NCBI GenBank assembly: GCA_009702925.1 | Contig: WLHC01000007.1 | Span: forward strand, 1 to 37,712 | Direction of reading: 5' to 3' | From: Actinomycetota bacterium | GTDB taxonomy: Bacteria; Actinomycetota; Actinomycetes; Nanopelagicales; Nanopelagicaceae | DNA: 37,712 nucleotides | In this document: piece by piece, positions 17,864 through 24,734 of the stretch | How the letters are laid out: each line of letters starts with the position of its first letter | How positions within the stretch are numbered: the first letter of the stretch is position 1 | Notes under the pieces: generated by a model | What the model was told of the DNA's origin: nothing | Database searches by the model: none | The model's input: the letters and a program-made list of their open reading frames with translations, nothing else | Translations under genes and position numbers: made by a program

Positions 17864-19051
17864 TTATTTGGTTCCCTTAAAGTGTGGATTTTCCCAGATG
17901 ACGGTGCCACCCATGCCTAAACCAATACACATTGTTGTAATGCCATATCGAACTTCTGGTTTCTCTTCGAAGGTGCGAGCAAGATTGAGCATCAATCGAA
18001 CTCCTGAAGAGGCCAGTGGGTGACCCACGGCGATCGCGCCACCATATGGATTCACACGAGGATCATCATCGGCAATTCCAAAATGATCCAAAAATGCAAT
18101 TACTTGAACTGCAAAAGCTTCATTAACTTCAAATGCACCGATATCTTCAATTTTTAATCCGGCCTGCTTCAAAGCTTTTAGAGTTGCCGGAACCGGTCCG
18201 TATCCCATGATCTCTGGTTCAACACCGACAAATGCAAAGGTGACAAGTTTTGCTTTAATTGTGAGTCCAAGTTCTAAAGCCTTCTCTTCGCTAGCAAGCA
18301 AAGCTGCCGTTGCACCATCATTTAATCCTGAAGAGTTACCAGGTGTAACGCGTCCTGCTGGTCGAAACGGAGTTTTTAACCCAGCCAAACCCTCCATCGT
18401 CGTTTGAGGACGAGGTGGTTCATCAACTGTTGCAACGCCCCAGCCAAGTTCAGCATTTCTAGCAGCAATAGGGATTAAATCTCTCTGAATCTTTCCCTCA
18501 CTGTATGCCTTTGCGGTTTTGATTTGTGAGTTAAGTGCAAATTGATCTGCGCGCAGTTTTGTGAGCTGAGGGAAGCGATCATGCAATCGCTCTGCAGTAG
18601 CACCCATAGCAAGTGCATCCTGTTCAACAATTCTTTCGGCTAAATATCGAGGATTTGGATCTAGACCCTCTCCGATTGGATGGTTACCCATGTGCTCGAC
18701 TCCACCGGCAATTGCAAGATCATTTGTTCCCATTGCAATAGCACCTGCAATCGTTGTTACTGCTGTCATCGCTCCAGCACACCATCTATCAATTGAATAT
18801 CCGGGAACCGTGTTAGGTAAACCAGAAAGTAGAGCGGCGCTTCGACCAATGTTCATTCCTTGATCACCAGTTTGTGTTGCTGCAGCAATTGCAACATCTT
18901 CAATGGTTGAACGATCAACTTTAGGATTACGATCGAGCAAACCACGAATTGCTCTAACCATTAAGTCATCTGCTCTAGTTCCGGCATACATTCCGCCGGC
19001 CTTTCCAAAAGGTGTGCGAACGGCATCAACGAGGACAACGGTGCGAGTCAT
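17864..19051 (-). CDS. fadA: Acetyl-CoA C-acyltransferase (3-ketoacyl-CoA thiolase)
   Basis: Cleaves 3-ketoacyl-CoA to acetyl-CoA and a shortened acyl-CoA, the last step of beta-oxidation. The active-site nucleophile is C91 (SIDRWCAGAM). The EVNEAFAVQ, GGAIAVGHPLASSG (catalytic His) and TTMCIGLGMGG (second Cys) motifs are intact. Length 395 aa is normal. An AAGGGAAG ribosome binding site lies just before the ATG and is one arm of an inverted repeat; a 14-bp palindrome stands further upstream. Both suggest regulation of the fadA-fadJ operon. Confidence 0.95.
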   Translation of the reverse strand: MTRTVVLVDAVRTPFGKAGGMYAGTRADDLMVRAIRGLLDRNPKVDRSTIEDVAIAAATQTGDQGMNIGRSAALLSGLPNTVPGYSIDRWCAGAMTAVTTIAGAIAMGTNDLAIAGGVEHMGNHPIGEGLDPNPRYLAERIVEQDALAMGATAERLHDRFPQLTKLRADQFALNSQIKTAKAYSEGKIQRDLIPIAARNAELGWGVATVDEPPRPQTTMEGLAGLKTPFRPAGRVTPGNSSGLNDGATAALLASEEKALELGLTIKAKLVTFAFVGVEPEIMGYGPVPATLKALKQAGLKIEDIGAFEVNEAFAVQVIAFLDHFGIADDDPRVNPYGGAIAVGHPLASSGVRLMLNLARTFEEKPEVRYGITTMCIGLGMGGTVIWENPHFKGTK

Positions 19052-19055
19052 GAAA

Positions 19056-19081
19056 CTTCCCTTGTTAGCGATATAGGGAAG
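19056..19081 (-). promoter_or_regulatory. Inverted repeat overlapping the fadA ribosome binding site
   Basis: CTTCCCT (19056-19062) and AGGGAAG (19075-19081) form 7-bp perfect arms around a 12-base spacer. In the fadA message the arm next to the start codon is the Shine-Dalgarno sequence, so a hairpin would hide it. It could instead be a protein-binding site. Confidence 0.4.
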
Positions 19082-19084
19082 ATG

Positions 19085-19098
19085 TTACTCGTGAGTAA
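19085..19098. promoter_or_regulatory. Palindrome TTACTC-GT-GAGTAA upstream of fadA
   Basis: A 6-2-6 perfect inverted repeat in the 90-base gap between RNase D and fadA. It would cover the -35 position if TATATC (19070-19075, minus strand) acts as -10 box. Its size and symmetry resemble TetR-family operators, which often control fatty-acid degradation; the regulator is not in the window. Confidence 0.4.
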
Positions 19099-19141
19099 GG
19101 TTTCTGGACAACGCCAAATCAAGTAGGGCTGGTGGAGTAAT

Positions 19142-20428
19142 TCACTCCGTGCTTACAGGTGCTTCCTCTTCTATAGGGGCCGGAACCGCCTCTTTTTCTA
19201 ACAGGGCCTCAGATATCGCCTGTCCTACCAAGTTAACCTGCCAAGAGCGAGCGCCAAGAGTTAGAAGCTGTGTTTTAACAGCATCTACCTGCAAATTCTC
19301 AGCCGATCCCGCAGGGGGGCTCCAGCAAATTCGACGAACTAATTCTGGTGTAATCAAATTTTCTACAGGGATACTGTTTTCTTCAGATATTTTCTCTAGA
19401 CGCACTCGTGCATGAGAAAGAGGGGCATATTTTTCAGGAAATTTATCGCGCCATAATTTGATCGGAGGCAAGGTGTCGGCATTTGTCCGCATTTGTGGCC
19501 AATCTTGCTCGGTAAGGGCAACGGCCGATGCGATGCTTTCAAGCCATAAAGGTAAGTTCTCTAACCACCGCGCACGAAGCCCCAATGGTCGCAAAGCTTT
19601 TTCAAACTCTTTTTTATTCGTTGGTGCTGCGATAGCTAATTCGACGATCGCATTATCGTTGAGGAGTTTGCCTTGTGCGATATCGCTTTGGCTTGCAATT
19701 TTGTCGCGTGCTATCCATAAAGAACGAATGATTGCCAATTGATCTCTTCGCTTGATCTTGTGCATTCCAGAGGTTCTTCGCCATGGATCAACTCGTGGTG
19801 CAGGCGGAGGAGCTGCCAAAATCGATGCAAATTCTTCCGTAGCCCACGAAAGTTTTTTGCTCTCCAATAACATTTGATACATAAGATCGCGCAGTTCTAC
19901 TAAGAGTTCAACATCTAATGCCGCATATGTGAGCCAATTTGTAGGAAGTGGACGTACCGACCAATCAGCTGCGCTGTGTTCTTTTGCTAGAGAAACACCC
20001 ATTAAAGATTCTAAAAGTGGTCCCAATCCAACACGAGGAAGCCCTGCAATTCTTCCGGCCAATTCGGTATCAAATAATCGAGTAGGGCTAATGCCGATTT
20101 CACGAAGACATGGAAGATCTTGAGTACTTGCATGCAAGATTACTTCATCAGTATTGAGTAAATCATTTAACTTCAAGATCAATGGGTGGTTAATTCCAAA
20201 TGGAATAGGATCAATTAGGTGAAGGCCTCCACCATTTCTCTTTATCTGAATTAAATAAGCTCGAGCGCTATATCTAAAACCCGAAGCTCGCTCTGCATCT
20301 ACAGCAAATGATCCCGTACCAATACTCAACTCTTCTATGGCCTTGAGTAGGCCTGCGTCAGTGTCAATGGGTTCAGGTGTGCCGCCAGCAGGGGCGAGTA
20401 ATGGAACCGCAACAATCTCTTCACTCAT
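19142..20428 (-). CDS. rnd: Ribonuclease D-like 3'-5' exonuclease with HRDC domain
   Basis: DEDDy-type exonuclease likely trimming stable RNA 3' ends. The catalytic acidic residues are visible: D44 and E46 in AVDAERASG, D104 in HASTQDLPCL, and Y168/D172 in TYAALDVELL. An HRDC domain occupies about residues 215-300, and an actinobacterial C-terminal domain extends to residue 428 with an acidic, proline-rich tail. It starts 2 bases after the DUF3000 gene; the DUF3000-RNase D pair is conserved in Actinobacteria. Confidence 0.92.
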   Translation of the reverse strand: MSEEIVAVPLLAPAGGTPEPIDTDAGLLKAIEELSIGTGSFAVDAERASGFRYSARAYLIQIKRNGGGLHLIDPIPFGINHPLILKLNDLLNTDEVILHASTQDLPCLREIGISPTRLFDTELAGRIAGLPRVGLGPLLESLMGVSLAKEHSAADWSVRPLPTNWLTYAALDVELLVELRDLMYQMLLESKKLSWATEEFASILAAPPPAPRVDPWRRTSGMHKIKRRDQLAIIRSLWIARDKIASQSDIAQGKLLNDNAIVELAIAAPTNKKEFEKALRPLGLRARWLENLPLWLESIASAVALTEQDWPQMRTNADTLPPIKLWRDKFPEKYAPLSHARVRLEKISEENSIPVENLITPELVRRICWSPPAGSAENLQVDAVKTQLLTLGARSWQVNLVGQAISEALLEKEAVPAPIEEEAPVSTE

Positions 20429-20430
20429 CT

Positions 20431-21009
20431 TTAGTTGCGGCGATTAGATGTAATCGCTGAGACTCCTTCAGGAATGGGTGGCAGTCCTGCTACTTCACAG
20501 ATTAACTTGCACCAACTATCGATATGATCGATCAACAAACTTGGATTACTAACAACTGGTGTCCAAGAAGCACGGATTTCAATCTCTGCTTCATTTTTAC
20601 GTGGGGATAGTTTTCCAAAAGAGGCACTTGTTACTCGAGTAACTGTGCCACTTGGGCTGTTATAGGAACAACCATTGTTATCTAGTGATTCAAGGAACCA
20701 ACTCCAGCCAACTTCAGGTAGTAGCGGATCCTCTTGCATGATGGGATCGACATCGGCGCTGACAAAAGTGACGCAACGAAATTCGCCGTCCCATGTTGCT
20801 TGACCACCTGGTTCATGTAACAAAACAAATCGACCATTTGCGATTTCATCTTCCTTTTCACCGAGTAAACCATTTGAAACATCGGCAGAAAAAGCAAAAG
20901 AATATGTTGCTAACTTCTGAGGTGCAGGCACTTCGGTAAGCATCACTTCAGATCTTGGTGTGAATGTGCGAAGCTGGTCGATTAATCGTTCAAAACCATT
21001 CGCATCCAT
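20431..21009 (-). CDS. DUF3000 family protein
   Basis: Cytoplasmic protein of 192 aa, function unknown. The opening MDANGFERLIDQLRTF, the region RSEVMLTEVPAPQKLATYSF, and the C-terminal HIDSWCKLICEVAGLPPIPE fit DUF3000, an actinobacterial family found just before the RNase D gene. No catalytic motif is recognisable. It leads the operon with rnd and has a leaderless-type TATCCT box. It is divergent from the EamA transporter. Confidence 0.85.
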   Translation of the reverse strand: MDANGFERLIDQLRTFTPRSEVMLTEVPAPQKLATYSFAFSADVSNGLLGEKEDEIANGRFVLLHEPGGQATWDGEFRCVTFVSADVDPIMQEDPLLPEVGWSWFLESLDNNGCSYNSPSGTVTRVTSASFGKLSPRKNEAEIEIRASWTPVVSNPSLLIDHIDSWCKLICEVAGLPPIPEGVSAITSNRRN

Positions 21010-21015
21010 GTTCTA

Positions 21016-21021
21016 AGGATA
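21016..21021 (-). promoter_or_regulatory. -10 box (TATCCT) of the DUF3000-rnd operon
   Basis: On the minus strand TATCCT is followed by TAGAAC (6 bases) and ATG at 21009; no ribosome binding site is visible. Confidence 0.45.
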
Positions 21022-21057
21022 AAGATTGCCCATAGGTTTTCATGGGAGGCGGGGCGG

Positions 21058-21063
21058 TAGACT
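21058..21063 (+). promoter_or_regulatory. -10 box (TAGACT) of the EamA transporter gene
   Basis: TAGACT is followed by TTGGCT (6 bases) and ATG 21070, supporting this ATG over the TTG at 21064. Confidence 0.45.
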
Positions 21064-21069
21064 TTGGCT

Positions 21070-21909
21070 ATGGCATCCCTACTGGCGCTTCTCTCTAGTG
21101 CATTATGGGGAACAGCTGATTTCTTCGGTGGACGAATGAGTAAAAAGCACCATCCATTTGCAGTGTTGGGCTTTTCTCAGGTAATTGGATTATTTGTTGG
21201 ATTGTTAATTCTTGTTATCTCTAGAAATTGGCAGGGAAAAGTATTTGGATTTGATGGATTTCTAATCCCAGGTATTTTGGCAGGACTAGCTGGTTACATT
21301 GGCCTTGCATGTTTGTATGAAGGATTATCTACAGGGCGAATGGGAGTTGTTGCGCCAATAAGTTCGATGAGTGCAGTTGTGCCTCTTGCTTATGCTTTAG
21401 CAACTGGTGATGCTCTTTCAACCTTGGCCTCTCTTGGAGTGTTTATTGCACTTATTGGAGTGTTTTGTGCCAGTGGACCAGAGTTGTCTCAAGGGATGCC
21501 AATTAAACCTCTATTGCTTGCATTAGGGGCAGCTGCAGGATTTGGTCTTTCATTAACTTTCATAGCTGTTGGTTCTGAATCAAGTGCATTACTTACGATG
21601 GTTTCAATGCGTGGAGCAACTTTCTTCGTAACCATTTCCATTGCATTGAAATACAGAACCACAGGTAAATTTGGAAGAAAAGATCTCCCACTTTTGATTT
21701 TCATAGGAGCGGCAGATTTCATAGCTAATCTATTGCTCGGAGTGGCAACTACAAAGGGATTAGTTTCAGTTGCAATGGTGTTTGGTTCTCTTTACCCGAT
21801 TGCAACAGCCCTATTGGCATTTAAGTTGCTAAATGAGCGCCTACAAAAGGTTCAATACATAGGCATTGCATTGGCAGTTAGTGGTGTATCTCTAATTTCA
21901 GCATTTTAA
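21070..21909 (+). CDS. EamA/DMT-family transporter
   Basis: Membrane protein of 279 aa with about ten hydrophobic segments in two repeated halves, the EamA layout. The first half has ALLSSALWGTADFFGGR, a common DMT opening; the second half ends in KLLNERLQKVQYIGIALAVS, the typical final repeat. These proteins export or import metabolites; the substrate is unknown. The gene is absent from the equivalent mycobacterial block, so it may be a lineage-specific insertion. Confidence 0.87.
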   Translation: MASLLALLSSALWGTADFFGGRMSKKHHPFAVLGFSQVIGLFVGLLILVISRNWQGKVFGFDGFLIPGILAGLAGYIGLACLYEGLSTGRMGVVAPISSMSAVVPLAYALATGDALSTLASLGVFIALIGVFCASGPELSQGMPIKPLLLALGAAAGFGLSLTFIAVGSESSALLTMVSMRGATFFVTISIALKYRTTGKFGRKDLPLLIFIGAADFIANLLLGVATTKGLVSVAMVFGSLYPIATALLAFKLLNERLQKVQYIGIALAVSGVSLISAF

Positions 21910-21928
21910 TAGCTGAGTAAAAAACTTG

Positions 21929-22420
21929 CTAGTTAACTGCTGAATAGAAATACGTATCATCGATCTGCTTCATTTCTACATTCTTAAACTTAGTTAAAAG
22001 AAGCCGCCAGTCAATGATGTTTTCACCACCAGTTACCTGGGTCAGGCTCAATTCAAGTTGGTCAATCTTTCCACTATTGACTAGATCAGTAATCATTTTT
22101 GGCCCACCTTCAATGAGAATTCTTTCACCGAAGAGTTTGCGCGCCTTATCAACTGCTTCACTGGGCGAGCAATTCCATAACTGAGCGATTGGATTTTCTG
22201 CAACTGGATTTGTTGTACCCCTCGAACAGACTATGAGAGGTGCAGGGGTGCGTTTGTAAGGTTCATTGCGAGCTGTGTTTCCACCGATGATGATGACATC
22301 CACTGCACGTCGACGGTCCAAAAAAATTGTACGATCTGCTTTTGACGTGATGTTTGCCGAACTCGCATTCTTTGTTGCGGAGCCATCTTGGCCGACCACC
22401 AACGTTGCAACCGTACTCAT
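21929..22420 (-). CDS. RibD C-terminal domain (dihydrofolate reductase-like) protein
   Basis: Stand-alone reductase domain of 163 aa related to the RibD C-terminus, normally NADPH-dependent. Visible are the AVDVIIIGGNTARNEPY segment and the RILIEGGPKMITDLVNSG segment (EGGP nucleotide-binding motif), followed by DQLELSLTQVTGG. It is shorter than the usual stand-alone proteins (about 200-250 aa), mainly in the first third. It could serve riboflavin or another pteridine-like reduction. It is divergent from pimB and convergent with the EamA gene (19-base gap). Confidence 0.78.
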   Translation of the reverse strand: MSTVATLVVGQDGSATKNASSANITSKADRTIFLDRRRAVDVIIIGGNTARNEPYKRTPAPLIVCSRGTTNPVAENPIAQLWNCSPSEAVDKARKLFGERILIEGGPKMITDLVNSGKIDQLELSLTQVTGGENIIDWRLLLTKFKNVEMKQIDDTYFYSAVN

Positions 22421-22426
22421 TGGATA

Positions 22427-22432
22427 AGTATC
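22427..22432 (-). promoter_or_regulatory. Weak -10 box (GATACT) of the RibD-C gene
   Basis: On the minus strand GATACT is followed by TATCCA (6 bases) and ATG at 22420. It keeps the A2 and T6 positions but lacks the initial T. Confidence 0.3.
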
Positions 22433-22485
22433 ACCTAACCTGGGCTCCTCTGGCAGAGTTAGGATTCAAAACGAATGAGAGCCAG

Positions 22486-22515
22486 TTGAACTTACAGGTC
22501 TTCCAGAGTTAGCCT
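22486..22515 (+). promoter_or_regulatory. Promoter of pimB (TTGAAC, 18 bases, TAGCCT)
   Basis: TTGAAC at 22486-22491 and TAGCCT at 22510-22515 are separated by 18 bases; ATG 22523 follows 7 bases later. This is one of the few leaderless-type sites in the window with a recognisable -35 box. The 9-base word CAGAGTTAG occurs at 22454 and again at 22504, overlapping the -10 box. Confidence 0.55.
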
Positions 22516-22522
22516 TGTCTAT

Positions 22523-23671
22523 ATGGCCAGCGATAACGAAAAGGTTCTATTCATCACTAATGATTTTGGCCCTCGAACTGGGGGAATAGAAACCTTTATT
22601 ATCGGACTGATTGAACGTAGAGCATTTGCAAGCACGATTGTTTACACATCGATGCAGGAAAACTCCCAGGAATATGATGCGAACTGGGAAAGAATGTTCG
22701 GGGTAAAAGTCATTAGAGACTCATCGAAAATCTTGTTGCCAACCCCCAAAGTAGCCCGCAAAGTCTCAAAGTTAATTAAAGCTGAAAACATTAATACGGT
22801 TGCCTTTGGTGCAGCTGCTCCGCTCGGTCTACTCGCATATTCAATTAAACGTGCTGGTGTAATTCGAATAGTAGCTCTAACTCATGGACATGAAGTTTGG
22901 TGGGCAAGAGTATTTCCTTTCAATTTACTCATCCGCAGAATCGGCAGGGGGGTTGATTCACTTACTTATTTAGGTGAGTACACCCATCAAATGATCTCTC
23001 GTGCATTGGATCAAAGAGCTAAATTGGCAATGGTAAAAATTGCTCCAGGTATCGATACACAACATTTCTCACCTCGAAACTCAGATGATCTGCGAACGTC
23101 ACTAAAACTTGCTGAGAAAAAAGTTATTGTCTGTGTTGCCCGGTTAGTTCATCGCAAAGGTCAAGATCGTTTAATTGAAGCGATGCCAGAGATCTTGAAC
23201 GCTATTCCTAATGCTCACCTTCTTATTGTTGGAGAGGGACCCTATCGCCAGCAGTTAGTTAAACGAGTAAATCAGTTAAAGATGAAAGATGATGTAACTT
23301 TTGTTGGACGCATTGGCTATGAACAACTTCCAGAGTACATATGTGCGGGAGATCTTTTTGCTATGCCATCAAGATCACGTTTTTGGGGTTTAGAGGTTGA
23401 AGGCTTAGGAATCTCTTATCTAGAAGCAAGTGCTTGCGGGCTTCCTGTAATTGCAGGTAATTCTGGTGGTGCACCGGATGCAGTCGATGAAGGCAAAAGC
23501 GGTGTTGTAGTAAGCGGAGTGGACAATGATGCAATTACCAAGGCGGTTATTGAATTGTTGAGGGACTCTGATAGTTCCAAGAAAATGGGTGTCTATGGTC
23601 GTAACTGGGTCGTAGAAAAATGGAGATGGGAAATCTGGTCAGAGGCTTTCGAGCAATTACTTAAGAAGTAA
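22523..23671 (+). CDS. pimB: GDP-mannose-dependent phosphatidylinositol mannosyltransferase PimB'
   Basis: GT4-family glycosyltransferase predicted to add the second mannose (alpha-1,6) to phosphatidylinositol mannoside at the cytoplasmic face of the membrane. The N-terminal TNDFGPRTGGIETF motif and HGHEVWWAR are typical. The C-terminal GT-B domain shows VARLVHRKGQDRLIEAMP, VGEGPYRQQL, and MPSRSRFWGLEVEGLGISYL followed by EASACGLPVIAG (the Ex7E region). At 382 aa it is full length. In Mycobacterium pimB' also lies next to fadD15. The last 15 bases overlap the convergent response regulator gene. Confidence 0.88.
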   Translation: MASDNEKVLFITNDFGPRTGGIETFIIGLIERRAFASTIVYTSMQENSQEYDANWERMFGVKVIRDSSKILLPTPKVARKVSKLIKAENINTVAFGAAAPLGLLAYSIKRAGVIRIVALTHGHEVWWARVFPFNLLIRRIGRGVDSLTYLGEYTHQMISRALDQRAKLAMVKIAPGIDTQHFSPRNSDDLRTSLKLAEKKVIVCVARLVHRKGQDRLIEAMPEILNAIPNAHLLIVGEGPYRQQLVKRVNQLKMKDDVTFVGRIGYEQLPEYICAGDLFAMPSRSRFWGLEVEGLGISYLEASACGLPVIAGNSGGAPDAVDEGKSGVVVSGVDNDAITKAVIELLRDSDSSKKMGVYGRNWVVEKWRWEIWSEAFEQLLKK

Positions 23672-24265
23672 TCCATGATCACGGGCGTAATTGATTGCGC
23701 TGATTCGGTTATCGACATTTAATTTTCTAAAAATTGCAGTTATATGAGATTTTATGGTCGATTGACTCAAGAATAGTTGCTGTGCAATCTCTTGATTACT
23801 TAAACCAAGAGAGATTTTTACTAATACATCAAACTCTCTAGCAGTAAGCAATGGATCTGTAGATCGAGCAAGGGCCTCTAACCCTTGAGCAGAAAAACTA
23901 CGGGGTGAGGAGATGCAGTGCTCAATTGCCGAAACTATCTCAGAGACTGGAGCCGTCTTTACTACGAAACTATTTGCGCCAGATTTCATTGCCGCGACGA
24001 CAAACTCAGGACCAGAGTTAAGGGTAAGAATTACTATCCCTGTCTCTTTAGAAATTGATCGAATCCATTGGATAATTTCAAATCCAGATCCATCTGGCAG
24101 ATTAAGGTCAACAACAACTACATCCGGATTTGTATGTGCTATTTGAGCTCTTGCTTCAGCTACCGTAACTGCAGAGCCAACTACTTCTAAGTTGGCGTGT
24201 GTAAATGCTCCGATTAAACCTTCGCGAACTATTGCATGGTCATCGACTATTAATACTCGTATCAT
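23657..24265 (-). CDS. NarL/LuxR-family response regulator
   Basis: Two-component transcription factor of 202 aa. The receiver domain starts RVLIVDDHAIVREG with acidic pair D8-D9, the phosphoacceptor is D53 (VVVDLNLPDGSG), and the conserved lysine is in FVVKTAP. A LuxR-type HTH fills about residues 138-200 (LTAREFDVLVKISLGLSNQE, then STIKSHITAIFRKL). ATG 24265 is chosen because the receiver domain begins there; a longer frame would run far into the kinase gene. It overlaps the kinase gene by 26 bases and is its evident partner. Target genes are unknown; fadD in the same operon is a candidate. Confidence 0.92.
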   Translation of the reverse strand: MIRVLIVDDHAIVREGLIGAFTHANLEVVGSAVTVAEARAQIAHTNPDVVVVDLNLPDGSGFEIIQWIRSISKETGIVILTLNSGPEFVVAAMKSGANSFVVKTAPVSEIVSAIEHCISSPRSFSAQGLEALARSTDPLLTAREFDVLVKISLGLSNQEIAQQLFLSQSTIKSHITAIFRKLNVDNRISAINYARDHGLLLK

Positions 24266-24734
24266 TTTTGTCCAATGGGATGTGTATGGCAATCTTCGTC
24301 CCATTCTGATCCGATTCAATAAGGGTTTCCCCACGCAAAAAATGAACTCTCTCCTTAATACCCAAGAGACCAAATGAATCCACTTTCTCTGTGGCACCAC
24401 CTATCCCATTATCTGAAAAACTGATTGATAGGGATGTTGCTTTTGAGTGTTGGAGCACATTGCGCAGAATTTCATTAAAGACTTGATTTAATTGATAAGA
24501 GAAATCAGGAGTCGAATGGGCTTGATTAGGTGAAAGGCTTCTCAGACGGTGAATTTCAAACCGAACTTTCTCTATCTGTTCTGAGATTGAAAATCTAATT
24601 GCTCTCAGTTCTTTTCGTGTTTCCGAATCCTTACTGTGAGAAATAGCGTTATCAATGGAAAAGCCCAGGCCAACTAAGTCCTGGGCTATTCCGTCATGTA
24701 ACTCTTGTGCAAGAATTACAAGTTCATTTTTCAC
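24240..24734 (-). CDS. Miniature NarL-type (HisKA_3) sensor histidine kinase
   Basis: Histidine kinase of only 164 aa. The dimerisation/phosphoacceptor helix has LAQELHDGIAQDLVGLG with H13, almost at the N-terminus; no sensor domain or membrane segment precedes it. The ATPase part has an N-box (NEILRNVLQH, N92), DNGIGG (D108) and FGLLGIKERV. Only about 12 residues separate the N-box from the DNG motif, where relatives have roughly twice as many, so a strand or loop is missing. The GTG start overlaps the fadD stop (GTGA), so it is translated from the fadD message. Activity is plausible but not assured. Confidence 0.82.
   Translation of the reverse strand: MKNELVILAQELHDGIAQDLVGLGFSIDNAISHSKDSETRKELRAIRFSISEQIEKVRFEIHRLRSLSPNQAHSTPDFSYQLNQVFNEILRNVLQHSKATSLSISFSDNGIGGATEKVDSFGLLGIKERVHFLRGETLIESDQNGTKIAIHIPLDKNDTSINSR

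Noticed and set aside
19134-19148. Inverted repeat GGAGT-N5-ACTCC at the end of the RNase D gene as a terminator
   Set aside because: The stem is only 5 bp and no T-tract follows on the minus strand.
20630-20643. Perfect palindrome GTTACTCGAGTAAC inside the DUF3000 gene, similar to the fadA palindrome
   Set aside because: It lies inside coding sequence, far from any promoter, and differs in spacing (0 versus 2 bases). Chance is the simpler explanation.
24266-24400. N-terminal extension of the response regulator by 45 residues
   Set aside because: It would lie inside the kinase gene and precede a receiver domain that already starts at its usual position with MIRVLIVDD.
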